Origin: Microbacterium oxydans | Lineage (GTDB): Bacteria > Actinomycetota > Actinomycetes > Actinomycetales > Microbacteriaceae | DNA: 64,000 nucleotides | Assembly: GCF_900095745.1 (NCBI RefSeq) | Contig: NZ_FMIR01000015.1 | Coordinates: 310,001 to 374,000 of the forward strand | Direction: 5' to 3' | In this document: piece after piece, positions 42,732-51,155 of the stretch | How positions within the stretch are numbered: position 1 is the first letter of the stretch | How the letters are laid out: each line of letters begins with the position of its first letter | Position numbers and translations under genes: made by a program | Notes under the pieces: generated by a model | Databases searched by the model: none | The model's input: the letters and a program-made list of their open reading frames with translations, nothing else | Told to the model about the DNA's origin: nothing

Positions 42732-44021
42732 TCACTTCGTGGAGTAGTTGGCCATGCGCTCCTCGACCGTCGCGATCGCCTCTTCGGGAGTCGCCGTGAG
42801 ACGGACGACCTCATCGAAGGCGGTGGCGAGGTCGGTGGCGTACTCGGCGCTGTACGGAAGGCTCGCGAGCGCCTTCGCGTTCGGGGAGGATGCCGCGTCG
42901 GCCCACACGCCGAAGTCCTGGAGGCTGTCGAAGGCGGCACTGCCGGCGAGCGACGTGCGTCCGGGCAGGTTGCCGAGCGCGACGGCGAACTTCTCCATCG
43001 GCTCCTCGCTGACGAGGTAGGCGAGGAACGTGGCCGCCTCCTCCTTGTGCTTCGAGTTCGCGGGGATGAAGAGCGTGCTGGCGGTGACCTGCGTGCTGTT
43101 CTCGAGCTCGGGCGAGGCGGCCGGGATCGCGGTGACGCCCCACTCGAAGTCCGGGGCGATCTTGGCGGCCGAGGCCGAACGCCATTCACCGTCGATGATC
43201 ATCGCGACCTTGCCGCTGAAGAACGGGTCCTGCGCCGAGAGGTACTCTCCCTGACCGGAGACGAAGGTCGCCATAGCCTGGGCGCCGACCGGCTCGATCA
43301 CGTTGTCCTGGTACCACTGCAGGGCCTCGAGGTTGCCGTCTTCGGCCGGGGTCGGACCGTCTTCGCCGTCCCAGCTGCCGCCGAACGCGTAGCCGAGGGT
43401 GGTCAGGGTCGTGCTGTCGTTGGCCGAGCCGAGACCGAGCTGCGTGATCTTGCCGGAGCCGTCGACGACGGTGAGCTTCTCGATCGCGGCCGCGAGCTCG
43501 TCCATGGTGGTCGGCGGCGTGACGCCGGCTTCCTCCAGCAGCTGCGTGTTGTAGAGCAGCTGGAAGCTGTGGGTGGCGATCGGCAGCGAGTAGATCTTGC
43601 CGTCGTACGTCATCTGCTCCATGGCACTGGGGATGAAGTCGTCGATCTCGATGCCCTCGGCCGCGATCGCGTCGTCCAGCGGGGCGAGGATGCCCTTCGA
43701 GGCCCAGGCGCCGACCGTGTTGCCGAAGTTGTCGGAGATGTCGAACGATCCGTTCGATGACGACATCGAGGTCAGCTGCTTCTGGGTGTCGGGGCTGGAG
43801 ACGCCCTTGACCACGATCTCGTCCTGGCTGCCGTTGAAGTCGGCGATGATCTCTTCGAGCGCCTTCGCCTCTTCACCGCCCCAGAGGTACGAGAACGTGA
43901 TCTCGGTCGGGCCGTCGGCGTCGCCGCCGCCTGCACCGCATCCGGTGAGGGCGACGACAGTGGCTGTGGTCAGGGCACCGGCGATCAGGGCGCGCCGGCG
44001 CATGTGCTGCTTCGTGTGCAT
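42732..44021 (-). CDS. Sugar ABC transporter substrate-binding lipoprotein
   Basis: 429 residues. The signal segment ends in LTGC with the lipidated cysteine at residue 28 and is followed by a Gly/Asp linker. The body is an extracellular solute-binding protein of carbohydrate type (ITFSYLWGGEEAKALEEIIA near the start; GGSWDGEDGP and FFSGKVAMIIDGEWRSASA further on). First gene of the leftward operon binding protein, permeases, NanE, ROK kinase. Its promoter carries a GntR-type operator at 44058-44071. Confidence 0.9.
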   Translation of the reverse strand: MHTKQHMRRRALIAGALTTATVVALTGCGAGGGDADGPTEITFSYLWGGEEAKALEEIIADFNGSQDEIVVKGVSSPDTQKQLTSMSSSNGSFDISDNFGNTVGAWASKGILAPLDDAIAAEGIEIDDFIPSAMEQMTYDGKIYSLPIATHSFQLLYNTQLLEEAGVTPPTTMDELAAAIEKLTVVDGSGKITQLGLGSANDSTTLTTLGYAFGGSWDGEDGPTPAEDGNLEALQWYQDNVIEPVGAQAMATFVSGQGEYLSAQDPFFSGKVAMIIDGEWRSASAAKIAPDFEWGVTAIPAASPELENSTQVTASTLFIPANSKHKEEAATFLAYLVSEEPMEKFAVALGNLPGRTSLAGSAAFDSLQDFGVWADAASSPNAKALASLPYSAEYATDLATAFDEVVRLTATPEEAIATVEERMANYSTK

Positions 44022-44057
44022 GGGAGTTCTCCGCTCATCATTGACCTTGCAAAAGGA

Positions 44058-44136
44058 TTGGAATAGACCAATTCGGAACCGCTGAGAACAGACATTGACA
44101 CATCCGCGGGTGATCGTCAAGATTGGGTTAGTCCAA
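44058..44136. promoter_or_regulatory. Two GntR (HutC-type) operators in divergent gap
   Basis: TTGGAATAGACCAA (44058-44071) and TTGGGTTAGTCCAA (44123-44136) share TTGG-NN-TAG-N-CCAA, close to the TGGTCTAGACCA site known for DasR/NagR-type GntR regulators. One lies near each of the divergent genes (42732-44021 and 44160-44876). Confidence 0.78.
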
Positions 44137-44159
44137 ATGGGCAGACCGGAGGGGTGGGC

Positions 44160-44876
44160 ATGTCGTCGATCGAAGGCGTGACGAAGCACGAGCGGGTGCG
44201 ACGGCATCTGGAAGACGTCATCCAGCAGGGGCTCGCCCCGCACGAGAAGCTGCCGACCGAGCGCGACCTCGCCGAGTCGCTCGAGGTGAACCGGCAGACC
44301 GTGCGGCGCGCGCTCGACGAGTTGGAGCGCGACGGGCTGGTCTACCGCCTGCAGGGGGCCGGCACGTTCGTGAGCGCCTCCCGCATCAGCAAGACCTTCG
44401 AGCTCACCTCGTTCTCGGAAGACATGCACACGCGCAACATGCGACCGGGTTCGCTGTCGGTCGACGTCGGCACCGCATCCGCAGGGCAGACCGCCGGGTA
44501 CGCGCTGAACCTCAGCCCGCAGTCACCCGTCGTCCGCATCCGCCGGGTGCGCACGGCCGACGACATCCCGATCTGCCTCGAGGTCTGCTCGATCGCCGCC
44601 GACGCGGTGCCGGGCCTCGAAGACGGCATCGTCGGAGACTCGCTGTACGAGGATCTGCGCTCGCGGTTCGGTATCTCCGCGGTCCGCGCCGACCAGGAGA
44701 TCCATGCGGTCGTGCTCGACGAGGAGCAGGCCGACGCACTGCAGACGCCGCCGTTCTCGCCCGCCTTCCTCGTCAAGCGCACCACCTACGACGCGCGCAG
44801 CCGCCCGATCGAGTACGCCGAGTCGGTGTACCGGGGCGACCGCTACTCGTACCTGGTCTCGATCTCGCGCCCCTGA
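44160..44876 (+). CDS. GntR family regulator with UTRA domain
   Basis: 238 residues from ATG 44160, with GGAGGGG upstream. Winged helix at the N-terminus (KLPTERDLAESLEVNRQTVR, then ERDGLVYRLQGAGTFV) and a UTRA effector domain with VVRIRRVRTADDIPICLEVC and PIEYAESVYRGDRYSYLVSI at the end. This is the HutC/DasR/NagR subfamily, whose members sense amino-sugar phosphates. Two operators of the expected form lie between it and the transport operon, so it should control both sides. Confidence 0.9.
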   Translation: MSSIEGVTKHERVRRHLEDVIQQGLAPHEKLPTERDLAESLEVNRQTVRRALDELERDGLVYRLQGAGTFVSASRISKTFELTSFSEDMHTRNMRPGSLSVDVGTASAGQTAGYALNLSPQSPVVRIRRVRTADDIPICLEVCSIAADAVPGLEDGIVGDSLYEDLRSRFGISAVRADQEIHAVVLDEEQADALQTPPFSPAFLVKRTTYDARSRPIEYAESVYRGDRYSYLVSISRP

Positions 44877-44935
44877 ACCCTTTCCCGAATCGCCACCCGA
44901 ACTCCCCGAAGTCCCCCGACGAAAGGCACTCCCCC

Positions 44936-46438
44936 GTGTCCGACACGACTCTGCGTCCGCGCATCGCTCTGCTCCCGCTCGACGACCGACCGGTGAACGT
45001 GCGGCTTCCCGGCGACGTCGCCGCGGTCGCCGGAGTGATCCTCGACGTGCCGCCGGCCGAGATCCTGCCCTCGTACCGCGTCGCCGGAGACGCGACCGCG
45101 CTCGGCGCCTGGCTGCTCGACCGCGTCGCCGACCCGGCCACGGTGCATGTGGTGGTGTCGGTCGACATGCTGCTCTACGGCGGGCTGATCGCCAGCCGCA
45201 CGAGCGCCGACACGACGCGCGAGGTGCTGGAGCGTCTCGACGTGCTGCGCGAGGTGCGCCGCCGTCGGCCGGAGCTGCCCATCTCGGCCGTCTCGCTCGT
45301 GACGCGGGCGAGCAACTCGTACTCGGCGGCCGAGGAGCCGGAGTACTGGCGGGAGCACGGCAAGGAGATCCATGCGCTCGGCGGCGACGCGCACCGGCTG
45401 CTCGACGAGGCCGACGTGCTTCCGCTGTCGGAGCTGACGCCGGTGCCGGCCGAGATCGTGTCCGACTACTCGGCACGGCGGCTGCGCAATCACATCGTGA
45501 ACCTGTCGACGCTCGCGCTCGTCGAGGATGCGACGCTCGACTTCCTGGCGATCACCGCCGACGACACCGCGCCGTTCGCCGCGGGCAGCGCCGAGCAGGT
45601 GTGGCTGCGGCACTGGATGCGGATGCTGCCGTCGGGCCGTGACGTGCTGATGTACCCGGGTGCCGACGAGGTGGGTGCGGCGCTGGTCGCCAGGGCCCTG
45701 GCCGCGAACGCCGGTGTGACCGCCTCGTTCTCGGTCGCGTGCGCGGACGCCGAGGGCATGACCCGCATCCCGCCGTACGAGAACATGTCGCTCGCGGCAT
45801 CCGCGAGCCGGCAGATCCGCGCGGCGGGTGCCGTGGAGGTCGCCGACGGCGGCGACGTGACGCTGGTGCTGCACGCCCCCGACCCCGACCGGCACGACAT
45901 GTTCCGCGGCCGGCCGGATCGGGTGGATGCGGATGCCGTGGCCGGCACGGTCGCGCTGATCACGGAGCGGCTGGACGCGGGCGAGCACGTGGCCCTCGCC
46001 GACGTCCGCTACCCGAACGGCGCCGACGAGGCACTCGTGCGGGCGCTCGCCGAGGCGGGGCTGCTCGGGCGACTCGAGGCTTTCGGCGGGTGGAACACGG
46101 CCGGCAACACACTCGGCAGCGTGGTCGCCGTCGCGGCGGCCGGGGTGGTCGGCCGGGCGACGGGCACGTTCGATGCCCGCGCCGCCCGCATCACCCTGCT
46201 CACGCGACTGCTCGACGACTTCGCGTACCAGGCGGTCGTGCGCACCGACTCCGGGCCTGCCCTGTTCCCGGATGTCTACCCGATGGCCGACGACGCCCGG
46301 GTCGCGACAGCGGAGCGGGTCATCCGTGAGGAGCTGACGGCGCTGCTGGAGTCGACGCTCCCCGCGGCGGACGTGCGCATCCAGGAGCTGACCCTGCCGT
46401 GGCGACGATCGTTCGAGATCGGGCTCGTGCTGAGCTAG
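44936..46438 (+). CDS. DUF4127 family protein
   Basis: 500 residues from the GTG at 44936. The opening RIALLPLDDRPVNVRLPGDV and the later VVVSVDMLLYGGLIASRTS, DFLAITADDTAPF, ADVRYPNGADE and AFGGWNTAGNTLGSVVAVAA are the hallmarks of DUF4127, a family of unknown function often near sugar ABC transporters. No signal peptide; probably cytoplasmic. It follows the GntR regulator by 59 bp in the same direction and so belongs to the same amino-sugar regulon. Chemistry unknown; conserved Asp and Asn positions suggest an enzyme. Confidence 0.8.
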   Translation: MSDTTLRPRIALLPLDDRPVNVRLPGDVAAVAGVILDVPPAEILPSYRVAGDATALGAWLLDRVADPATVHVVVSVDMLLYGGLIASRTSADTTREVLERLDVLREVRRRRPELPISAVSLVTRASNSYSAAEEPEYWREHGKEIHALGGDAHRLLDEADVLPLSELTPVPAEIVSDYSARRLRNHIVNLSTLALVEDATLDFLAITADDTAPFAAGSAEQVWLRHWMRMLPSGRDVLMYPGADEVGAALVARALAANAGVTASFSVACADAEGMTRIPPYENMSLAASASRQIRAAGAVEVADGGDVTLVLHAPDPDRHDMFRGRPDRVDADAVAGTVALITERLDAGEHVALADVRYPNGADEALVRALAEAGLLGRLEAFGGWNTAGNTLGSVVAVAAAGVVGRATGTFDARAARITLLTRLLDDFAYQAVVRTDSGPALFPDVYPMADDARVATAERVIREELTALLESTLPAADVRIQELTLPWRRSFEIGLVLS

Positions 46439-46472
46439 CCAAGCGCGTCATGCGGCGCGATCCGCCGGCAGG

Positions 46473-46506
46473 GTCAGGATCTCGGCCGCGTCAGGATCTC
46501 GGCCCC
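46473..46506. repeat. 17-bp tandem duplication at the 3' end of methionine aminopeptidase
   Basis: GTCAGGATCTCGGCCGC (46473-46489) is followed at once by GTCAGGATCTCGGCCCC (46490-46506), 16 of 17 bases alike. The unit is not a multiple of three, so it moves the reading frame of the gene that ends here. Confidence 0.85.
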
Positions 46507-47247
46507 GTCCGCGGTGATCGCGATCGTGTGCTCGGTGTGCGCGGTGCGGCATCCGGTCGCGCTCCGCAGGGTCCAGCCGTCGTCGTCGGTGCGCAGCACG
46601 TCGGTGTCGGCCATGACCCAGGGCTCGAGCGCGAGCAGGAGTCCGGGGCGCAGTTTGTACCCGCGGCCCGGCCGCCCGTCGTTCGCGATATGAGGATCCT
46701 GGTGCATGGTCGAGCCGATGCCGTGGCCGCCGAATTCGAGGTTGATGGGGTAGCCAGCGTCGTGGAGCACCGTGCCGATCGCGTGCGACAGGTCGCCGAT
46801 GCGCGCGCCGGGGCGAGCGGCGGCGATGCCGGCGGCGAGCGCCCGCTCGGTCGCCTCGATCATGGCGAGGTCTTCCGCGGCCGCGGCGCCGCCGACCACG
46901 AAACTGATGGCCGCATCGGCGGAGATGCCGCGCAGTGTGACGGCCAGGTCGAGCGTGAGCAGGTCTCCCGGCCGCAGCGCATAGTCGTGGGGCATGCCGT
47001 GCAGCACGGCGTCGTTCACGGCCGTGCAGACGTAGTGGCCGAACGGGCCGCGGCCGAAGGAGGGGGCGTAGTCGACGTAGCAGGACTCGGCCCCGGCATC
47101 CTCGATCAGCTGCTTCGCCCACCGGTCGAGGTCGAGCAGGTTCACGCCGACCGCGGCGCGGGCTTTCAACGCCTGCAGGATGTCGCCGACGAGCGCGCCG
47201 GTGGCCCGCGCCCGCGCGAGCTCGTCGGCGTTCAGGATCTCGATCAT
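46474..47247 (-). CDS. map: Type I methionine aminopeptidase, altered C-terminus
   Basis: 257 residues with all five metal ligands in context: LLTLDLAV and ISADAAISF (Asp pair), GGHGIGSTMHQDP (His), LLLALEPWVM (Glu) and HTEHTIAITADGAE (Glu). It removes initiator methionine. The last residues read AEILTRPRS because of a 17-bp tandem duplication; without it the same DNA would read on to a TGA at 46448-46450 as AEILTLPADRAA. The active-site part is unaffected, so activity is expected. Divergent from an XRE gene with shared repeats in the gap. Probably a second, non-ribosomal-operon map copy. Confidence 0.88.
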   Translation of the reverse strand: MIEILNADELARARATGALVGDILQALKARAAVGVNLLDLDRWAKQLIEDAGAESCYVDYAPSFGRGPFGHYVCTAVNDAVLHGMPHDYALRPGDLLTLDLAVTLRGISADAAISFVVGGAAAAEDLAMIEATERALAAGIAAARPGARIGDLSHAIGTVLHDAGYPINLEFGGHGIGSTMHQDPHIANDGRPGRGYKLRPGLLLALEPWVMADTDVLRTDDDGWTLRSATGCRTAHTEHTIAITADGAEILTRPRS

Positions 47248-47272
47248 GGGTTCTCTTCCGTCGTGACCAATA

Positions 47273-47301
47273 ACTATCCCGGTAATACTATCCCGGTATT
47301 A
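47273..47301. promoter_or_regulatory. Repeats in map/XRE divergent gap
   Basis: ACTATCCCGGTA occurs twice, at 47273-47284 and 47287-47298, spaced 14 bp. The second lies in an inverted repeat TAATAC-N7-GTATTA (47283-47301). A likely operator for the small XRE regulator next to it. Confidence 0.6.
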
Positions 47302-47303
47302 GT

Positions 47304-47594
47304 ATGGGCATCATGATGGTCCGGATGCCGCTCACCCCCGCCGAGGTAGAACGCGGCGAGCGCCTCGGCGCCCTGCTGCGTCGCGCGCGCGGGGAACGGT
47401 CGATGCTGAGCGTCGCGCTGGACGCCGGCATCTCCCCCGAGACCCTGCGCAAGATCGAGTCGGGACGCGTCGCCACCCCCGCGTTCTCGACGATCGCGGC
47501 GATCGCCGGCGTGCTCGAGCTCTCGCTGGATGCGGTGTGGGCCGAGGTCGACCCGCGAACGGCCGAGACCACGGCACGACGCATCGCCTCCTGA
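47304..47594 (+). CDS. XRE family transcriptional regulator
   Basis: 96 residues (ATG 47313 or 47316 would shorten it slightly). A Cro/C1 helix-turn-helix is evident in RLGALLRRARGERSMLSVAL, DAGISPETLRKIESGRV and PAFSTIAAIAGVLELSLDAV. The gene is divergent from map and starts within three bases of the repeat array, so autoregulation is likely. This pairing with a methionine aminopeptidase recurs in actinobacteria in my recollection. Confidence 0.8.
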   Translation: MGIMMVRMPLTPAEVERGERLGALLRRARGERSMLSVALDAGISPETLRKIESGRVATPAFSTIAAIAGVLELSLDAVWAEVDPRTAETTARRIAS

Positions 47595-47729
47595 ATTCGA
47601 GGAGCGTCTCGCCCCGCTCTGCCTGCGCGCCGTGCGAACTTCTGCACACGCCCGGCCGAAACGCAAGCCTGGTGACCCCCACAGGAAGGCGTGTTTAGCT
47701 CGAGGAACAGTCGACGTGGGGGAGACGTT

Positions 47730-49388
47730 TTGTCGCAGAGCATTCAGCCGGAGAGCAACAGCAGCGGGAACAGCATCCGCGTGAGCGTGGTGGTGCCGGT
47801 GTTCCGGCCGGGGCCCTCGTTCGATGACCTCATCGCATCGCTCGATCGCCAGACCCTCGACCCCGCCGCGTTCGAGGTTCTCCTGTGCGACGACGGCTCG
47901 GGCGAGCCGACCGGTGAGCGCCTGGCCACCGTCGCCCGCGACCGCCCGAACGTGCGGGTGCTGTCGCTGGAGCACTCCGGATGGCCGGGCATGCCGCGCA
48001 ACCACGGCGTCGATGCCGCCCGCGGAAAGTACGTGCAGTTCGTCGATCAAGACGACTACCTGTTCGACGGCGCCCTCGAGAAGCTGTGCGACTACGCGGA
48101 TGCGAACGCGTCCGACGTCGTCGTCGGCAAGGAGGTGGGGATCGGCCGCCCGCTTCCGAGCAAGATCTTCCGCCGCGACATCCCCCGGGCGGTCCTCGGC
48201 ACGGATCCGCTGCTCGAGATGCTCACGCCGCACAAGATGTTCCGCACGGCGTTCCTGCGGGCGAACGGCACCCGCTTCCCGGAGGGGCGCGTGCGGCTGG
48301 AGGATCACCTGTTCGTGATGCAGGCCTACTTCGCCGCGTCGACGATCTCGATCCTCGCGAGCGAGCCCTGCTACGCGTGGGTGAAGCAGCCGGGCAGCGC
48401 CAGCTCTGCGCGGATCGAGCCGGAGACGTACTTCCCGCACCTCGAAGCCGTGCTCGACATCGTCGAGGCGCACACCGAGCCGGGGCGGCTGCGCGACCGA
48501 CTCCTGCGGCACTGGTTCCGAGGCAAGATCCTCAAGCGCATCGCGGGGCCGCGCATGGTCAAGTACCCCGACGAGTATCGCGACCGCCTGCTGGACGTGG
48601 TGGTCCCGCTGACGCAACGGCGGTTCGGTCCTGGCGTCGATGCCGGCCTCGGCTTCGCGCACCGCATCCGCGCGGCGCTGCTGCGCGCCGATCGTCGGGA
48701 CGATCTGGTGCGTCTGGCCGCGTTCGAGTCGGGACTTCAGTGCCGCGCCACCGTGACAGCCGCACACTGGTCGCGGGGCGGGGGCCTGCATCTCACCGTT
48801 CGCGTCGACATCACGCACGACGGGAAGGATGCGCTGGTGTTCGAGACGTTCGCTGCGGAGCCGTCGAACCCCGCCGCGCCGGATGCCGCCGGGCCTGCAG
48901 GCGGCGCGAAGCCCTCCGGCGCCAAGAAGACGATTCGGCTGACGTCACTGCCGCTCTCTTCGCTCGAGGGGCTGCCGGCGAATCTCCTGGCGGTGGATCG
49001 CGAGCTGCGCAACGATCGCATCGAGCTGATCCTCCGCGACAGGTCGGACACCGAGCGCATCCTCTCCGGCCGTCGGCCCCGCGATCTCTCCGCCGTCGCC
49101 CTGTCGATCGATCCCGTCCGCTCGTTCGAGCGCACGGACGATTCCCGAGGCGGGCCGCTCTCCGTCAAGGTCCGCCGGGCGGGCTGGACGTTCGAGGTTC
49201 CTCTCGAAGCCGATCCCGCCGTACTCGCTCGCGCCGGTCGCTCGCCGATCCTGGCGGGACGCACATGCACGCTCACGGTGGGCGAGGGCCGCACGGTGGA
49301 GTTGCGGCGGGAGTGGCCGGGCGGCGGGCTCAAGGATGCCGCGGGCCGCACGGTGCGCAGCATCCGCCGTCTCCTCCGGAGGCACTGA
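47730..49388 (+). CDS. Family 2 glycosyltransferase with C-terminal beta domain
   Basis: About 552 residues from a TTG start at 47730 preceded by GGGGGAG; a GTG at 47691 is less well placed. The GT-A domain opens RVSVVVPVFRPGPSFDDLIA and contains VLLCDDGSGEPT, HSGWPGMPRNHGVDAARGK and the DXD-like QFVDQDDYLF. From about residue 320 the protein continues with a beta-rich domain (GGGLHLTVRVDITHDGKDAL, AGWTFEVPLEADP) of unknown role, as in teichoic-acid- and capsule-type transferases. Stands alone; acceptor unknown. Confidence 0.82.
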   Translation: MSQSIQPESNSSGNSIRVSVVVPVFRPGPSFDDLIASLDRQTLDPAAFEVLLCDDGSGEPTGERLATVARDRPNVRVLSLEHSGWPGMPRNHGVDAARGKYVQFVDQDDYLFDGALEKLCDYADANASDVVVGKEVGIGRPLPSKIFRRDIPRAVLGTDPLLEMLTPHKMFRTAFLRANGTRFPEGRVRLEDHLFVMQAYFAASTISILASEPCYAWVKQPGSASSARIEPETYFPHLEAVLDIVEAHTEPGRLRDRLLRHWFRGKILKRIAGPRMVKYPDEYRDRLLDVVVPLTQRRFGPGVDAGLGFAHRIRAALLRADRRDDLVRLAAFESGLQCRATVTAAHWSRGGGLHLTVRVDITHDGKDALVFETFAAEPSNPAAPDAAGPAGGAKPSGAKKTIRLTSLPLSSLEGLPANLLAVDRELRNDRIELILRDRSDTERILSGRRPRDLSAVALSIDPVRSFERTDDSRGGPLSVKVRRAGWTFEVPLEADPAVLARAGRSPILAGRTCTLTVGEGRTVELRREWPGGGLKDAAGRTVRSIRRLLRRH

Positions 49389-49479
49389 CCGCTCCGGCGC
49401 AGGCATCGGGGCCTATCTCGCTTGCTCGATCGAACGAATAACGATAGATTCCTGTTGTTCTTCGATGAAGGAGTGGGCA

Positions 49480-49968
49480 ATGGGGAAGACGACGATCGTC
49501 GTTCTGCGCATCGTGATCGCGGTGGCGCTGCTGGGTTCGCTGGCGGTGCAGGCACTCATCGTGCCGCTGCTGTGGCTCGACCTCGCCGAGGACGAGCTGT
49601 GGGGCCGGATCGTGCTGGTGTCGATCGTGGTGCTGGGCGTCGGCACACTGCAGGTGTTCGGGGTGTGCGTGTGGATGCTGCTGACGCGAGTGCGGCGCGG
49701 GTCGATCTTCGCGGAGTCGTCGTTCCGGTATGTGAACGTCATCATCGGCGCGATCCTGGTGGCGGCTGCGCTCACCTGGATCCTGGCCGCGCTGCTCGCG
49801 CCGGGGTCGACGGCGCCGGGTGTCGTGGCGCTGATCGGCGGCGCCGGGGTCGTGCTCGCCGGGATGGCGCTGCTCGTGGTCGTCATGAAGGCGCTGCTGC
49901 GGCAGGCGATCGACAGTGAGGCCGAGGCGCGAGCGCTGCGCTCCGAGCTCGACGACGAGGTGATCTGA
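49480..49968 (+). CDS. DUF2975 family membrane protein
   Basis: 162 residues from ATG 49480 with AAGGAG six bases upstream. Four membrane helices (about 7-30, 44-66, 87-107, 113-134) and VRRGSIFAESSFRYVNVIIG between the second and third are typical of DUF2975. Such proteins are usually followed by a small XRE regulator, as here: the TGA overlaps the next ATG by one base. Function unknown; a role in sporulation or stress signalling has only been suggested for relatives. Confidence 0.78.
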   Translation: MGKTTIVVLRIVIAVALLGSLAVQALIVPLLWLDLAEDELWGRIVLVSIVVLGVGTLQVFGVCVWMLLTRVRRGSIFAESSFRYVNVIIGAILVAAALTWILAALLAPGSTAPGVVALIGGAGVVLAGMALLVVVMKALLRQAIDSEAEARALRSELDDEVI

Positions 49969-50180
49969 TGCCCGTGGTTGTGGACATCGACGTGATGATG
50001 GCGCGGCGGAAGATGAGCGTCGGCGAGCTGGCGGAGCGCATCGGCATCACGCCGACCAACCTCGCCGTGCTGAAGAACGGTCGCGCGAAGGCGGTGCGCT
50101 TCACGACGCTGGATGCCCTCTGCGCGGTGCTGGAGTGCCAGCCCGGCGACCTGCTGCGCTGGGAGCCCGACGCCGGCTGA
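49968..50180 (+). CDS. Small XRE (YozG-type) regulator
   Basis: 70 residues, essentially only a helix-turn-helix: VMMARRKMSVGELAERIGIT, PTNLAVLKNGRAKAVRFTTL and DALCAVLECQPGDLLRWEPD. It is translationally coupled to the DUF2975 membrane gene. The pairing suggests a membrane protein controlling a cytoplasmic regulator or the reverse. Confidence 0.82.
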   Translation: MPVVVDIDVMMARRKMSVGELAERIGITPTNLAVLKNGRAKAVRFTTLDALCAVLECQPGDLLRWEPDAG

Positions 50181-50199
50181 CGCACGAAGCCCCGCGGTA

Positions 50200-50284
50200 G
50201 GCCAAAACGGAGACGCCTCGCGCTACACGCGGCGCGCCGCGGGCCGACACGCCGCCGGGTGCCGTGAGCGTCTCCGTTTCGGCC
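50200..50284. repeat. Long-armed inverted repeat between convergent genes
   Basis: Left arm 50200-50216 (GGCCAAAACGGAGACGC) pairs with right arm 50268-50284 (GCGTCTCCGTTTCGGCC) with one mismatch; 51 bases lie between. It fills the space between the XRE and panB stops. It may terminate both genes or be a copy of a dispersed intergenic repeat. Confidence 0.65.
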
Positions 50285-50285
50285 T

Positions 50286-51155
50286 TCAGCGCCCCGCGAG
50301 CAACTCCTCGAGCCGCGCGGCCTCCCCCTCCGGCATCGCATACCCGTGCTCGACCGCGGGATACACACCACCGCGCACCTCCGCCGCATACGCACCCACG
50401 CCGGCGACCGCAGCCGTGCGCAACTCCGCATATCGCTTGACGAACTTGGCCGCGCCGCCGTCGTAAAGCCCGAGCAGGTCGTGGAACACGAGCACCTGCC
50501 CGTCGGCATCCGCTCCGGCTCCGATGCCGATCACGGGAATGTCGAGCAGTGGCATCAGCGCGGCGGTGACCTCTGACGGCACCGCCTCGACCACGAGCAT
50601 CGAGCATCCGGCGGCCTGCAGGGCGAGGGCATCGTCGATCACGGCGAGCGCCGCCTCGGCGGTGCGGCCCTGGGCACGGTAGCCGCCGAGCGCCGTGGCC
50701 GTCTGCGGGGTGAGTCCGACGTGTCCGACCACGGGGATGCCGGCCTGCACGAGCGCCCGCGCGCGGTCGACGGTCGTGCCACCGCGCTCGATCTTCACCA
50801 GGTCGCAGCCAGCTTCCTTGACGAAGCGCTGCGCGGTGGCGATGGCGAGCTCATCCGAGGCCTCGTACGACCCGAACGGCAGGTCGCCGACCAGCAGCGG
50901 CACGGTCAGCCCGCGGCGCACGGCCTTCGTCAGCATCAGCATCTCGTCGACCGTGACCGGCACGGTGCTGTCATAGCCGAGCACGGTCATCGCGGCGGAA
51001 TCTCCCACGAGCACGATGTCGACACCGGCAGCCTCGACGATCTGCGCGCTGGGGTGATCGTAGGCGGTGACCATGACGATCGGCTCGCCGGCATCCTTCT
51101 TCGCGGCGAGAGCGGCGAGCGTCACACGTTTGCGCGGGGCGGCGTGAGCACTCAT
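50286..51155 (-). CDS. panB: 3-methyl-2-oxobutanoate hydroxymethyltransferase
   Basis: 289 residues of the PanB barrel: [40 protein letters not shown] (metal-binding Asp), [32 protein letters not shown] and [12 protein letters not shown] with the catalytic Glu. It makes ketopantoate from 2-oxoisovalerate and methylene-tetrahydrofolate. Last gene of the operon DUF2520 protein, panC, panD, panB; its ATG overlaps the panD stop by 4 bp. Confidence 0.95.
   Translation of the reverse strand: MSAHAAPRKRVTLAALAAKKDAGEPIVMVTAYDHPSAQIVEAAGVDIVLVGDSAAMTVLGYDSTVPVTVDEMLMLTKAVRRGLTVPLLVGDLPFGSYEASDELAIATAQRFVKEAGCDLVKIERGGTTVDRARALVQAGIPVVGHVGLTPQTATALGGYRAQGRTAEAALAVIDDALALQAAGCSMLVVEAVPSEVTAALMPLLDIPVIGIGAGADADGQVLVFHDLLGLYDGGAAKFVKRYAELRTAAVAGVGAYAAEVRGGVYPAVEHGYAMPEGEAARLEELLAGR

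Noticed and set aside
44143..44159. Alternative GTG start at 44154 for the GntR gene
   Set aside because: It overlaps the ribosome site; ATG 44160 has the right spacing.
46448..47122. Second open frame at the 3' end of methionine aminopeptidase as a separate gene
   Set aside because: It is the pre-duplication frame of the same gene, not an independent coding sequence.
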